From: Pantoea piersonii
GTDB taxonomy: Bacteria > Pseudomonadota > Gammaproteobacteria > Enterobacterales > Enterobacteriaceae
Assembly: GCF_003612015.1 (NCBI RefSeq)
Contig: NZ_RARB01000001.1
Span: 558,001 to 622,000 of the forward strand
Length of the DNA stretch: 64,000 nt
Direction: 5' to 3'
Positions 38,933-48,631 of this stretch are shown one piece after another. Under the pieces are notes generated by a model. It was not told the origin of the DNA, ran no database searches, and worked only from the letters and a program-made list of their open reading frames with translations. A program made the translations under genes and the position numbers. The first letter of the stretch is position 1, and every line of letters starts with the position of its first letter.

Positions 38933-40459
38933 ATGTCAATTAAACGTAACGCGATCGCCAATTATGTCGGTCAGATTTACCTGACGCTGTCAGGCATTCT
39001 GGTCGTGCCGCTTTATATTCAACATCTAGGGATGGAAGCTTACGGGTTAGTGGGTTTTTTCTCGATTCTGTTAACCTGGCTCCAGCTGCTCGACGCCGGC
39101 GTGTCGACGACCCTGATGCGCGAAGCGGCGCGCTATCGCGCCAACCAGGCTGAGTTTATCTGGTTTCCGGCGCTCTTTTCCGCCCTGTCGAAATTCTTCC
39201 TTATCTCCACGCTTATCCTGGTGGTGATTGGCTGGCTGGCAACGCCCTGGATCGCCCATAACTGGCTGGATGCGCGCCATCTGCCTTCTGCGGATGTCAC
39301 CATCGCCGTCGCCATTATGGTGATCACCGCGGCTATCCGCTGGCGCACCAGCCCCTATCGCAGCGTCATTGTCGGCTTTGAGCATCAGGTGTGGCTTAAC
39401 GGCGTCAACCTGATCATCGTGACGCTGCGTACCTTTGGCGCGGTACTGGTGATCCAGCTCTTTTCTAACCCGGTGCTGAGCTTCTTTATCTGGCAACTGG
39501 CGGTGTCGATAGTGGAAGCGGTCTGTCTGATTTCCAAATCCTATCAGCTGGTGCCCGCCGCCGCGCGCAAGCAGAAGCACGAAAATTTAAAGACGGTGTT
39601 AAAGCCGTTTATCCGCTTTGCGCTGAGCGCGGCGTTCGCCAGCGCTATCTGGACCTTTATTTCGCAAATTGACCGCCTGGTGCTGTCGAAAACGCTGCCG
39701 CTGAGCGCCTACGGCTCCTTTACCGTCGTCGCCACCGCCGCGACCGGCATTATTCTGCTCAGCAGCCCGATTATGCAGGCGATCGTGCCACGCATGACCG
39801 GCATCAAGACGCGTAAAGAGGGCGATGCTGAATCCCTGACGCTTTATCGCTATACGACTCAGGCGGTAGCGATCTTTATGGCGCCGCTCAGCATTACTAT
39901 CGCTATGTTTGCTACGCCGCTGCTCTGGGCCTGGACGCAGAACGAGCAGGTCGTGACGGATATGTCGTTTGTGCTCAGCCTTTATGCGCTGGGAAGCGGC
40001 GTACAGGCGATTTGCGGTTTGCTTTACCATCTGCAATACGTCAACGGCAATCTTAAGCTGCACCTTAAGGGCTTCACCTGCTTCGCGGTGATCCTGGTCC
40101 CGCTGAATATCTGGGCGGCAATTCATTATGGCGCGCAGGGCACCGGCTGGCTGTGGCTGGGGCAGAACATTTTCTATCTGGCTGGCTGGGCATGGCTGGT
40201 GCACCGCCGCTTCGCGCCAGGCATTCACTTTACGTGGCTGACCCGCGACGTGCTGCTGATCTGGGCGGTCGCGGCGCTGATCGCCTGGCTCTGCACTTTC
40301 TTGCCCATCGAGTGGAACCAGAACCGCTGGCTCAATCTGCTGTGGCTTGGCCTGATCGGTCTGGTTAACCTTTCAGTTTGCTGTCTGCTGCACAGCATGG
40401 TGATTAAACGTCTGCTGCCTGCCCGAGCCAGGAGTTTTAACATTGAGGAAAGAGAATGA
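38933..40459 (+). CDS. Wzx-like polysaccharide flippase (MOP superfamily)
   Basis: A 508-residue, highly hydrophobic protein with about 12-14 transmembrane helices. The N-terminal IANYVGQIYLTLSGILVVPLYIQHLGMEAYGLVGFF is typical of the polysaccharide-synthesis/Wzx family, which flips undecaprenyl-linked oligosaccharides to the periplasmic side. The start chosen is ATG 38933 (MSIKRNAIANY). A GTG 51 bases upstream is in frame but adds a Cys-rich stretch unlike the family. There is no strong ribosome-binding site at the chosen ATG. The last four bases overlap the next glycosyltransferase (ATGA), so the two are translationally coupled. The 209-base gap before it contains hairpins. Confidence 0.85.
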   Translation: MSIKRNAIANYVGQIYLTLSGILVVPLYIQHLGMEAYGLVGFFSILLTWLQLLDAGVSTTLMREAARYRANQAEFIWFPALFSALSKFFLISTLILVVIGWLATPWIAHNWLDARHLPSADVTIAVAIMVITAAIRWRTSPYRSVIVGFEHQVWLNGVNLIIVTLRTFGAVLVIQLFSNPVLSFFIWQLAVSIVEAVCLISKSYQLVPAAARKQKHENLKTVLKPFIRFALSAAFASAIWTFISQIDRLVLSKTLPLSAYGSFTVVATAATGIILLSSPIMQAIVPRMTGIKTRKEGDAESLTLYRYTTQAVAIFMAPLSITIAMFATPLLWAWTQNEQVVTDMSFVLSLYALGSGVQAICGLLYHLQYVNGNLKLHLKGFTCFAVILVPLNIWAAIHYGAQGTGWLWLGQNIFYLAGWAWLVHRRFAPGIHFTWLTRDVLLIWAVAALIAWLCTFLPIEWNQNRWLNLLWLGLIGLVNLSVCCLLHSMVIKRLLPARARSFNIEERE

Positions 40460-41463
40460 GCACACGGAACGCTGACAGCCGCGCTGCGACCATTTCCGTT
40501 ATCGTACCGAACTGGAACTGCGCGCCATGGCTGCCGGAAGCGATCGATTCGCTGCTGGGGCAGTCCTCTCCGCCGGAGCAGGTCATCGTCATCGACGACG
40601 GTTCGACCGATGAGAGCATCGCCTTGCTTGAGGCGCTGGCCGCCCGGCATCCGCAGCTGACGTTGCTGCGCGGCGAACGCGGCGGGGTCAGCGCGGCGCG
40701 CACGAAAGGACTGGAAGTAGCTACCGGCGACTTTATCTACTTTATGGACGCCGACGATTTCGTCTCCAGCGATCTTTTCGCCGATTTCCGCCGCATGCTG
40801 GCGCAGCATCCAGAGATGGAGATGTTCTGCTTCGGCGCGCGTATGTTTACCGATAAACCGGTGGCGGAGCGCCAGTATGAGCAATTCCATCAGCGTCACG
40901 TCGACGGCGTCTGGCCAGGCGGCGCCGATACCCTGCGCAGCATGATCCCGCACCGCTCGGCGCATCGCGTATTGTGGAGCAGCATCCTCTCCCGCGACCT
41001 TATCGCGCGCACCGGCGTACAGTTTCTGCCGATTCAGAATCATGAAGACGCGCCCTATATGTTCGCGCTCTATATGTCGGCGCGGCAGATTGGTTTTACG
41101 CAGAAAAGCTATTACAACAAGCGCTTTATGCCGACCTCGCTGTCGCAGAGCAAGCCCACCTTCTCCTGGGTGGAGAACTACTATATCGCCCGGCGCAGCA
41201 GCGAAAGCTTTTTGCGCGAGCAGGGCTTGCCGCCAGAAGAGAAGCTGCTGGACACCTACTATCAGCCGGTGATGTACGGCTGCCTGATAGAGATCCGCAA
41301 AAACAATATTCCGGTGCCCGCCTCATGGCACCCGACTATCGATCAGCTGGTGCGCAAGGTGACGCGCGAAAGCAAACGCATCAAACTGCTCTGGTACTAC
41401 CCGACGCTCTATAGCGGGCTGCAGGCGTGCCGTCGTCTGGCGCGTTATGCCAGCAAGCGCTGA
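40456..41463 (+). CDS. Family 2 glycosyltransferase (island gene 3)
   Basis: A 335-residue GT2 enzyme with the N-terminal motifs ISVIVPNWNCAPWLPEAIDS, QVIVIDDGSTDES, RGGVSAARTKGLEVATG and the metal site MDADD (Asp98, Asp100, Asp101). The C-terminal half has QNHEDAPYMFALYMSAR, corresponding to HEDHKFTLSVF in the first island glycosyltransferase. The coding sequence is more GC-rich and closer to the host than the first glycosyltransferase. It overlaps the flippase by four bases. A hairpin follows the stop. It likely adds a sugar to the lipid-linked substrate of the flippase. The donor is unknown. Confidence 0.86.
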   Translation: MSTRNADSRAATISVIVPNWNCAPWLPEAIDSLLGQSSPPEQVIVIDDGSTDESIALLEALAARHPQLTLLRGERGGVSAARTKGLEVATGDFIYFMDADDFVSSDLFADFRRMLAQHPEMEMFCFGARMFTDKPVAERQYEQFHQRHVDGVWPGGADTLRSMIPHRSAHRVLWSSILSRDLIARTGVQFLPIQNHEDAPYMFALYMSARQIGFTQKSYYNKRFMPTSLSQSKPTFSWVENYYIARRSSESFLREQGLPPEEKLLDTYYQPVMYGCLIEIRKNNIPVPASWHPTIDQLVRKVTRESKRIKLLWYYPTLYSGLQACRRLARYASKR

Positions 41464-41500
41464 TCGCGATCAATATCTCGTCCCGTCAGTAATTTACTTT

Positions 41501-41536
41501 TGCGCCAGAGGCCTTTACCATTCTGGCGCACATTTT
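41501..41536 (+). terminator. Hairpin after the glycosyl island, before pyrD
   Basis: A perfect 9-bp stem (TGCGCCAGA / TCTGGCGCA) with a 12-base loop is followed by CATTTTCC. It probably ends the island transcript. Its arms repeat those of the hairpin at 38823-38841. Confidence 0.55.
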
Positions 41537-41582
41537 CCTGTGCACCCTGACAATTCATCGCTTCCGATCTCCAGGAGAGTGC

Positions 41583-42593
41583 ATGCTTTATCCTATCGTC
41601 CGACCCGCGCTGTTTAAGCTCGATCCCGAGCGCGCTCATGAACTCACTTTTCAGCAGCTGCGTTTCATCAGCGGCACGCCGCTGGAAGCGCTGATCCGCC
41701 AGCGGCTTCCTTCCCGTCCGGTGACCTGCATGGGCTTACGGTTTGATAATGCGCTGGGGCTGGCGGCCGGACTGGATAAAAATGCAGAGTGCATCGACGC
41801 CTTCGGAGCGATGGGTTTCGGCTTTGTCGAAGTCGGCACCGTAACGCCGCGCGCCCAGGCGGGCAACGATAAACCGCGCATGTTTCGGCTGGTGGAAGCG
41901 GAAGGCATTATCAACCGCATGGGCTTTAATAATCTCGGCGTTGATCATCTGGTAGAGAATGTCAAAAAGGCGCGTTTCAAGGGTATCCTCGGCATTAATA
42001 TCGGTAAAAATAAAGACACGGCAGTAGAAAATGGTAAAGAAGATTACCTGATCTGCATGGAGAAAGTTTATGCCCATGCCGGCTATATCGCGGTAAATAT
42101 CTCCTCGCCTAATACGCCAGGATTGCGCACGCTGCAATATGGCGAGGCGCTGGACGATCTGCTGATCTCGATTAAAGCGAAACAGAAAGAGCTGGAGCAG
42201 CGTCATCTGAAATATGTGCCGGTGGCGGTAAAAATTGCGCCCGATCTTTCTGAAGAAGAATTAATACAAATTGCCGACAGCCTGGTGCGCCATAATATCG
42301 ATGGCGTTATCGCGACCAATACCACGCTGGATCGCGCTCTGGTTAACGGGCTGAAATACAGCACGGAAACAGGCGGCCTGAGCGGTCGTCCGGTGCAGTC
42401 GCGCAGTACGGCGGTCATCAAGCGACTGGCGCAGGAGCTGAACGGCGCGCTGCCGATTATCGGCGTCGGCGGCATTGATTCATTAACTGCGGCGCGGGAA
42501 AAAATCGCCGCTGGCGCCGCGCTGGTGCAGATTTACTCCGGCTTTATTTATAAAGGGCCGGGATTAATAAAAGATATCGTGACCCATCTCTAA
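41583..42593 (+). CDS. pyrD: Dihydroorotate dehydrogenase (quinone), class 2
   Basis: PyrD oxidises dihydroorotate to orotate with FMN and passes electrons to quinone. It is bound to the inner-membrane surface through its N-terminal helices. At 336 residues it has the E. coli length. Landmarks are [35 protein letters not shown], the catalytic-base region [11 protein letters not shown] and GVGGIDS. The ribosome-binding site is part of TCTCCAGGAGA, which could pair weakly. In E. coli pyrD is regulated by start-site switching with a leader hairpin, but I could not reconstruct that here. Downstream, an imperfect hairpin precedes a T-rich stretch near 42650. Confidence 0.98.
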   Translation: MLYPIVRPALFKLDPERAHELTFQQLRFISGTPLEALIRQRLPSRPVTCMGLRFDNALGLAAGLDKNAECIDAFGAMGFGFVEVGTVTPRAQAGNDKPRMFRLVEAEGIINRMGFNNLGVDHLVENVKKARFKGILGINIGKNKDTAVENGKEDYLICMEKVYAHAGYIAVNISSPNTPGLRTLQYGEALDDLLISIKAKQKELEQRHLKYVPVAVKIAPDLSEEELIQIADSLVRHNIDGVIATNTTLDRALVNGLKYSTETGGLSGRPVQSRSTAVIKRLAQELNGALPIIGVGGIDSLTAAREKIAAGAALVQIYSGFIYKGPGLIKDIVTHL

Positions 42594-42746
42594 GACATTT
42601 CCCATAAAACAGCGCCGGGGGGTTTATTTCTCACTCCGGCTCGTTTATATTTTTTCCCTGTTGTGCGTATTTTCAGCTTTTTTCCCATAAGCGGGGCTTC
42701 GCTGAGTCTGTGCAGAGAAACGCGGCGGTTAATGACAAGGCAAATT

Positions 42747-43289
42747 ATGAAAATCAAACCTGATGATAACTGGCGCTGGTATTTTGACGCCGACCATGAC
42801 CGGATGATGCTGGATCTGGCTGACGGTATGCTTTTCCGCTCTCGTTTTACCCGAAAGATGTTGACGCCGGACGCCTTCAGTCAGACCGGCTTCAGCGTTG
42901 ACGACGCCGCACTCTATTACACCTTTGAAGAACGCTGCCGCCAGAGCGCGCTAAGCGCGAATCAGCGCGCCGAGCTGACGCTCAACGCGCTGGTGGCGAA
43001 ACGTTTTCTGAAGCCGCTGATGCCAAAAAGCTGGCACTTTACCGCCTGGACCTGCGTGCTGCAGCCTGAAGCCGGCGACATGGTGGAAGTAACGCTGGCG
43101 GACAACGGCGAGCAGGCGCGACTGCTGGCGGTAGAAAGCGGCGGCAACGCCACGCTCTGTCTGCTGGCGCAGCCTACGCTCACGCTGGCGGGCAAACAGA
43201 TGGTGTTGGGCGACGCCATTAAAATCATGAACGACCGCCTGCTGCCGCACCACGCGGACAGCGCGCCGCGCTTCGCTTACGCGGTGTAA
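42747..43289 (+). CDS. zapC: Cell division protein ZapC
   Basis: ZapC binds FtsZ and promotes bundling of its filaments at the division ring. The start chosen is ATG 42747 ([14 protein letters not shown]), preceded by AAGG and aligning with the family start. The longer frame from 42663 adds 28 unrelated residues. The product has 180 residues, as in E. coli. Conserved blocks are [26 protein letters not shown] and [12 protein letters not shown]. It is convergent with ycbX, with only three bases between the two stop codons. Confidence 0.95.
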   Translation: MKIKPDDNWRWYFDADHDRMMLDLADGMLFRSRFTRKMLTPDAFSQTGFSVDDAALYYTFEERCRQSALSANQRAELTLNALVAKRFLKPLMPKSWHFTAWTCVLQPEAGDMVEVTLADNGEQARLLAVESGGNATLCLLAQPTLTLAGKQMVLGDAIKIMNDRLLPHHADSAPRFAYAV

Positions 43290-43292
43290 CCC

Positions 43293-44402
43293 TTACACCA
43301 GTTCAATATCGCCAGCCGGAATACAGCTGCAGCTCAGAATAGTGCCGTCGTCGCGAATGGCGCTTTTCTTTAACGCCTTCACCTTGCCTGAAACCAGCGT
43401 CACCTTACAGCTGCCACATAAGCCCGCACGGCAGGAGTAGGGTATTTTAAATCCCTGCATCTCCAGCTGCTCCAGCAGCACCTGCTGGTTATCCCCCTGA
43501 AACGTCTGACCTTGCCAGGTAACAGTGACGTCTGCTTTGGTTTGCTGCTGTGGCTTAAGCGTTTCCACCACCGCACCTGCCCCATAGGCGCGCGGCGTAT
43601 GGCGCGCCAGCACGTTTACCTCATCGCCGACGCGTACGATGCCGCTGCTGCGCGCAATTAAATTCAGGCCGAAGTCGATATCGCCGCTGTTATCCTGCGC
43701 GCTGCGGAAACCCTGCAGCGTTTTTAACGGCTCGCCGTCTGGATGTTTGCGGCCGCTTTCGGTGCCGACAGTGGTAAAGACGCAGCGGCTGCAGGGCTTG
43801 GGCACGTCAAATATGACGCTGCCAATCTGTACCGTCGCCCAGCTGTCTTCATCCCAGGCTGGCGCGCCGTTAACGATCAGATTGGCGCGAAACTGCTCGG
43901 CGCGCACGCTGGCCGGGCAGCGCTGCTGCAAATCCTGCAGCGAGGCGTTATTGACCAGCAGAAAGGGGTAGCCGTCGGCGAAGCCCAGCGGCACATCAGT
44001 AAAGTTTTTTACCCGACGCGACGGCTGCGGGCCAACCCAGCGCAGCTGCACCGGGCGCGGAAAAAAGGCGCTCAGCCAGGCGTTGATGGCATCGGGCGCA
44101 ATGCGTGCGGTGAAATGGTTGCCCCATACTTCGGTCGGCTGTTCCTGCCCGACGAAATCGCTGAAGCGGATCATCGCCTGGCTGCCGTCGGGCGCCTGAA
44201 GCGAGAGGCCGTCGACCAGCAGTGCCGGGGTAAACCGCACCATCTCCGGGTACTGGCGCGCGGTAATAAAAGTGCCGTCCAGCGCCGTCACCATAAAAAC
44301 ACGGTCGAACGCCAGTCCGCTCTCCAGCACCTGCGCATGCGAGAGGTGGATACCGCGCATCGATTTAACCGGGTGAATAAACAGACGGGACAGCGTAAGC
44401 AT
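43293..44402 (-). CDS. ycbX: MOSC-domain 2Fe-2S protein YcbX
   Basis: YcbX is a molybdenum-cofactor enzyme of the MOSC family with a C-terminal ferredoxin domain. In E. coli it detoxifies N-hydroxylated base analogues such as 6-hydroxylaminopurine. The start chosen is ATG 44402 ([17 protein letters not shown]), preceded by GGAG and giving 369 residues as in E. coli. The MOSC part has [10 protein letters not shown] with the molybdenum-ligand cysteine. The ferredoxin part has [11 protein letters not shown] and a later CSC that supply the cluster ligands. It is divergent from rlmKL. Confidence 0.95.
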   Translation of the reverse strand: MLTLSRLFIHPVKSMRGIHLSHAQVLESGLAFDRVFMVTALDGTFITARQYPEMVRFTPALLVDGLSLQAPDGSQAMIRFSDFVGQEQPTEVWGNHFTARIAPDAINAWLSAFFPRPVQLRWVGPQPSRRVKNFTDVPLGFADGYPFLLVNNASLQDLQQRCPASVRAEQFRANLIVNGAPAWDEDSWATVQIGSVIFDVPKPCSRCVFTTVGTESGRKHPDGEPLKTLQGFRSAQDNSGDIDFGLNLIARSSGIVRVGDEVNVLARHTPRAYGAGAVVETLKPQQQTKADVTVTWQGQTFQGDNQQVLLEQLEMQGFKIPYSCRAGLCGSCKVTLVSGKVKALKKSAIRDDGTILSCSCIPAGDIELV

Positions 44403-44540
44403 GGTGATCTCCACAGAAACGGGCGGGCGCGGCAAAAGAAGCTAACTTTATGATACATGGCGTCGGGACGCTATAGCCTTGTTAACTGCCCGGTTGCAGT
44501 CGCGAGCGCGCTGCTTTCCAACAATGCCGCTTATTTAGGG

Positions 44541-44546
44541 TATAAT
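44541..44546 (+). promoter_or_regulatory. -10 element of rlmKL
   Basis: A perfect TATAAT stands 35 bases before the rlmKL start in the divergent region with ycbX. The -35 region is weak (TTTCCA at a 20-bp distance). Confidence 0.4.
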
Positions 44547-44580
44547 GCGCAGCAATTTTCTCAAGAGTAATAGTGACGAT

Positions 44581-46695
44581 ATGAATTCTCTCTTTGCCAG
44601 TACGGCGCGTGGGCTCGAAGAGCTGTTGAAAAGTGAGCTGGACGCGCTGGGCGCGCAGGATCTGCAGGTGGTACAGGGAGGCGTTCATTTTGAAGCCGAT
44701 GACCGTACGATGTATCAGAGCCTGCTGTGGAGCCGCCTGGCGTCGCGTATTTTGCTGCCGCTCGGCGAATTTGGCGTCTACAGCGATCTCGATCTCTACG
44801 TCGGCGTACAGAGCATCGACTGGACCGAACTGTTCGGCAGTCAGCATACCTTCGTGGTGCACTTCAGCGGCACCAACGAATCGATCCGCAACAGCCAGTT
44901 TGGCGCACTAAAGGTGAAGGACGCGATTGTCGACTCCTTCACCCGTCAGAAACTGCCGCGTCCCAATGTGGATCGCGAGCAGCCGGATATCCGCATCAAC
45001 GTCTGGTTGAATAAAGATCGCGCCAGCATCGCGCTCGATTTGAGCGGCGATGCGCTGCATCAGCGCGGCTATCGCCAGCAGACCGGGCAGGCGCCGCTGA
45101 AAGAGAACCTGGCGGCGGCGATTGTACTGCGCTCCGGCTGGCAGCCGACCACGCCGCTGCTCGATCCTATGTGCGGCTCAGGCACGCTGCTGATCGAGGC
45201 GGCGCTGATCGCCTGCGATCGCGCGCCGGGCCTGCTGCGCAGCCGCTGGGGCTTTACCCACTGGCGGCAGCATAACGACGCGCTGTGGCGCGAGGTGAAA
45301 GGCGAGGCGCAGCAGCGCGCGCGTGCCGGCACCGCCGCCGCTCAGGCGCGTTTCTTCGGCTATGACAGCGACGGCCGCGTACTGGAATGGGCGCAGGCTA
45401 ACGCACGCCGCGCCGGCGTCGCCGATCTCTTTACCTTTGCGCGTCAGGATGTTCTGCAGCTGAAAAACCCGCTGCCTGGCGAGCAGCACGGTACCGTGTT
45501 GAGTAACCCGCCTTACGGCGAGCGCCTGGAGAGCGAACCCGCGCTGATCGCTTTGCACAGCCAGCTCGGCCGTATTATGAAGCAGCACTTCGGCGGCTGG
45601 AAACTGTCGCTGTTCAGCGGGTCGCCTGAGCTGCTGAGCTGTCTGCAGCTGCGCGCAGAGCGTCAGTTTAAAGCGAAAAACGGCCCGATCGAATGCGTGC
45701 AGAAAAACTATCAGCTGGCGGAAACCAGCGGTGAAAACGGCGCGCAGATTGCCGAGGATTACGCTAACCGCCTGCGTAAGAACCTGAAGAAACTGGAAAA
45801 GTGGGCGCGCCAGGAGGGGATCGCATGTTATCGCCTCTATGACGCCGACCTGCCGGAATATAATGTGGCGGTCGATCGCTACGGCGAATGGGTGGTGGTG
45901 CAGGAGTACGCGCCGCCGAAAACCATCGACGCCGCTAAAGCGCGCCAGCGTCTGTTTGACGTGATCGGCGCGACGCTTAGCGTGCTGGAGCTGCCGGCTA
46001 ACCGTCTGGTGCTGAAAACGCGCGAGCGGCAGAAAGGTAAAAATCAGTATCAGAAACTGGGCGAGAAGGGCGATTTCTTCGAGGTGCAGGAGTATAACGC
46101 GCGTCTGCTGGTCAACCTGACGGATTACCTTGATACCGGGCTGTTCCTCGATCACCGGATTGCGCGCCATATGCTGGGCAAAATGAGTAAGGATAAAGAT
46201 TTCCTTAACCTCTTCTCCTATACCGGCACCGCCAGCGTGCATGCCGGGTTAGGTGGCGCACGCAGCACGACGACGGTAGATATGTCGCGTACCTATCTGG
46301 AGTGGGCCGAGCGCAACCTGCGCCTCAACGGGCTGACCGGTCGTCAGCACCGCCTGATGCAGGCCGACTGCCTGAGCTGGCTGCGCGAAAGCGACGAGAC
46401 GTTCGATCTGATCTTTATCGATCCGCCGACCTTCTCTAACTCCAAACGTATGGAAGAGGACTTCGACGTGCAGCGCGATCACATTATGCTGATGCGCAAC
46501 CTGAAACGCCTGCTGCGCGCGGGCGGCACCGTGATGTTCTCTAACAATAAACGCGGCTTTAAGATGGATCTTGAAGGGCTGGCGTCGCTGGGCCTGAAGG
46601 CGCAGGACATTACCCAGAAAACCCTGTCGCAGGATTTTGCCCGCAACCGTCAAATTCATAACTGCTGGCTGATTACTCACGCCGGTAAGGAATAA
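44581..46695 (+). CDS. rlmL: Bifunctional 23S rRNA methyltransferase RlmKL (G2069 m7G / G2445 m2G)
   Basis: A fused enzyme with two SAM-dependent methyltransferases. The N-terminal RlmL half makes m2G2445 and the C-terminal RlmK half makes m7G2069 of 23S rRNA. The start chosen is ATG 44581 ([16 protein letters not shown]), the family start; the frame is open from 44545. The 704 residues contain an N-terminal THUMP region, the motif [14 protein letters not shown], the catalytic NPPYGERL and, in the second half, [13 protein letters not shown] and [12 protein letters not shown]. Uup, an ABC-F protein, follows six bases after the stop, so the two are likely co-transcribed. Confidence 0.97.
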   Translation: MNSLFASTARGLEELLKSELDALGAQDLQVVQGGVHFEADDRTMYQSLLWSRLASRILLPLGEFGVYSDLDLYVGVQSIDWTELFGSQHTFVVHFSGTNESIRNSQFGALKVKDAIVDSFTRQKLPRPNVDREQPDIRINVWLNKDRASIALDLSGDALHQRGYRQQTGQAPLKENLAAAIVLRSGWQPTTPLLDPMCGSGTLLIEAALIACDRAPGLLRSRWGFTHWRQHNDALWREVKGEAQQRARAGTAAAQARFFGYDSDGRVLEWAQANARRAGVADLFTFARQDVLQLKNPLPGEQHGTVLSNPPYGERLESEPALIALHSQLGRIMKQHFGGWKLSLFSGSPELLSCLQLRAERQFKAKNGPIECVQKNYQLAETSGENGAQIAEDYANRLRKNLKKLEKWARQEGIACYRLYDADLPEYNVAVDRYGEWVVVQEYAPPKTIDAAKARQRLFDVIGATLSVLELPANRLVLKTRERQKGKNQYQKLGEKGDFFEVQEYNARLLVNLTDYLDTGLFLDHRIARHMLGKMSKDKDFLNLFSYTGTASVHAGLGGARSTTTVDMSRTYLEWAERNLRLNGLTGRQHRLMQADCLSWLRESDETFDLIFIDPPTFSNSKRMEEDFDVQRDHIMLMRNLKRLLRAGGTVMFSNNKRGFKMDLEGLASLGLKAQDITQKTLSQDFARNRQIHNCWLITHAGKE

Positions 46696-46701
46696 GTTCA
46701 G

Positions 46702-48615
46702 ATGTCATTAATCAGTATTCACGGCGCTTACCTCTCCTTCAGCGATGCGCCGCTGCTCGACAATACCGAGCTGCATATCGAAGAAAACGAACGCGTCTGT
46801 CTGGTCGGCCGTAACGGCGCAGGCAAATCTACCCTGATGAAGATCATTAACGGGGAGCAGCCGCTGGATGACGGTCGCATCATCTTTGAACAGGACCTGG
46901 TGGTGGCGCGTCTGCAACAGGACCCGCCGCGCAATATTACCGGCTCGGTATATGACTTTGTGGCGGAAGGGGTGGAAGAACAGGCCGAACACCTCAAGGC
47001 CTACCATGCCATTTCGCATGCGGTAATGCTCGATCCCAGCGAGAAAAACCTTAATGAGATGGGACGTCTGCAGACCATTCTGGATCATCACAATCTGTGG
47101 CAGCTGGAGAGCCGTATCAACGACGTGTTGCAGCAGATCGGCCTGCAGCCTGATACCGAGCTGTCGTCGCTGTCGGGCGGCTGGCTGCGTAAAGCGGCGC
47201 TGGGCCGCGCGCTGGTGAGCAACCCGCGCGTGCTGCTGCTGGACGAACCGACCAACCACCTCGATATCGAAACCATTGACTGGCTGGAGACCTTCCTGAA
47301 GACCTTCAGCGGCAGCATCGTCTTTATTTCCCATGACCGCTCGTTTATCCGCAATATGGCAACGCGTATCGTCGACCTCGATCGCGGCAAGCTGGTCTCC
47401 TGGCCGGGCAATTACGATCTCTACCTGGAAGGGAAAGAGGAGGCGTTGCGCGTCGAAGAGATGCAGAATGCCGAATTCGACCGCAAGCTGGCGCAGGAAG
47501 AGGTGTGGATCCGTCAGGGCATCAAGGCGCGCCGCACCCGTAACGAGGGGCGCGTCCGGGCGCTGAAAGCGCTGCGCCGCGAACGCTCTGAGCGCCGCGA
47601 AGTGATGGGCAAAGCCAATATGCAGGTGGGCGAAGCCTCGCGTTCAGGCAAGATTGTCTTCGAGCTGGAGCACGTCAACTATGGCGTGGGCGGCAAGACG
47701 CTGGTGCACGACTTCTCCGCGCAGGTGCAGCGCGGCGACAAAATCGCCCTGATTGGCCCGAACGGCTGCGGCAAAACCACGCTGCTGCGCCTGATGCTGC
47801 AGCAGCTGAAAGCCGACAGCGGCCGGGTGCACAGCGGTACCAAGCTGGAAGTGGCCTACTTCGATCAGCATCGCGCCGAGCTTGATCCAGACCGGACCGT
47901 GATGGATAACCTGGCCGAAGGCAAGCAGGAGGTGATGGTCAACGGCAAGCCGCGCCATGTGCTCGGCTATCTGCAGGACTTCCTGTTTCATCCGAAACGC
48001 GCCATGACGCCAGTGCGCGCCCTCTCCGGCGGCGAGCGCAACCGTCTGCTGCTGGCGCGTCTCTTCCTGCGTCCCAGCAACCTGATGATCCTCGATGAAC
48101 CGACCAACGACCTCGACGTCGAAACCCTCGAGCTGCTGGAAGAGCTGATCGACGGCTATCAGGGCACCGTACTGCTGGTGAGCCACGATCGTCAGTTCGT
48201 CGATAACACCGTTACCGAATGCTGGATTTTCGAAGGCAACGGCGAAATCGGCAGCTTCGTAGGCGGCTATCACGATGCGCAGCAGCAGCGCGCAGCCTAT
48301 AAGCAGCAGAAAAGCGCTCAGGCAAGCAAGCCTGCCGCTGCGGCGAAACCGGCGGAAAAAAGTGACGCCGCGAAACGCGGCGGCGGCAAACTCAGCTATA
48401 ACCTGACGCGCGAGCTGGAACAGCTGCCGCAGAAGCTGGAGTCGCTTGAAACGCGCATCGGCGAACTGCAGGCAAAAATGAGCCATCCGGATTTCTTCAG
48501 CCAGCCGCATGACCAGACCCAGCCGGTGCTGGATGCGCTGGCACAGACGGAGCAGGAGCTGGAAGCAGCCTTCGCACGCTGGGAAGAGCTGGAAGCGCTG
48601 AAAAACGGCGCGTAA
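46702..48615 (+). CDS. uup: ABC-F ATPase Uup
   Basis: Uup is a soluble ABC-F protein linked to ribosome function and replication-fork or branched-DNA metabolism; loss raises precise transposon excision in E. coli. The 637 residues contain two nucleotide-binding domains: Walker A GRNGAGKST and GPNGCGKTT, signatures LSGGWLRKA and LSGGERNRL, Walker B LLLDEPTNHLD and MILDEPTNDLD. A charged linker and a C-terminal coiled coil (about 565-635, KLESLETRIGELQAKM) bind DNA. It has no membrane part. Confidence 0.97.
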   Translation: MSLISIHGAYLSFSDAPLLDNTELHIEENERVCLVGRNGAGKSTLMKIINGEQPLDDGRIIFEQDLVVARLQQDPPRNITGSVYDFVAEGVEEQAEHLKAYHAISHAVMLDPSEKNLNEMGRLQTILDHHNLWQLESRINDVLQQIGLQPDTELSSLSGGWLRKAALGRALVSNPRVLLLDEPTNHLDIETIDWLETFLKTFSGSIVFISHDRSFIRNMATRIVDLDRGKLVSWPGNYDLYLEGKEEALRVEEMQNAEFDRKLAQEEVWIRQGIKARRTRNEGRVRALKALRRERSERREVMGKANMQVGEASRSGKIVFELEHVNYGVGGKTLVHDFSAQVQRGDKIALIGPNGCGKTTLLRLMLQQLKADSGRVHSGTKLEVAYFDQHRAELDPDRTVMDNLAEGKQEVMVNGKPRHVLGYLQDFLFHPKRAMTPVRALSGGERNRLLLARLFLRPSNLMILDEPTNDLDVETLELLEELIDGYQGTVLLVSHDRQFVDNTVTECWIFEGNGEIGSFVGGYHDAQQQRAAYKQQKSAQASKPAAAAKPAEKSDAAKRGGGKLSYNLTRELEQLPQKLESLETRIGELQAKMSHPDFFSQPHDQTQPVLDALAQTEQELEAAFARWEELEALKNGA

Positions 48616-48631
48616 CCATAAGGGAATCGGG

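Noticed and set aside
41561-41582. A pyrD leader hairpin for start-site switching (TCTCCAGGAGA)
   Set aside because: The dyad has a one-base centre and cannot fold as drawn; no promoter with a pyrimidine-rich start could be placed.
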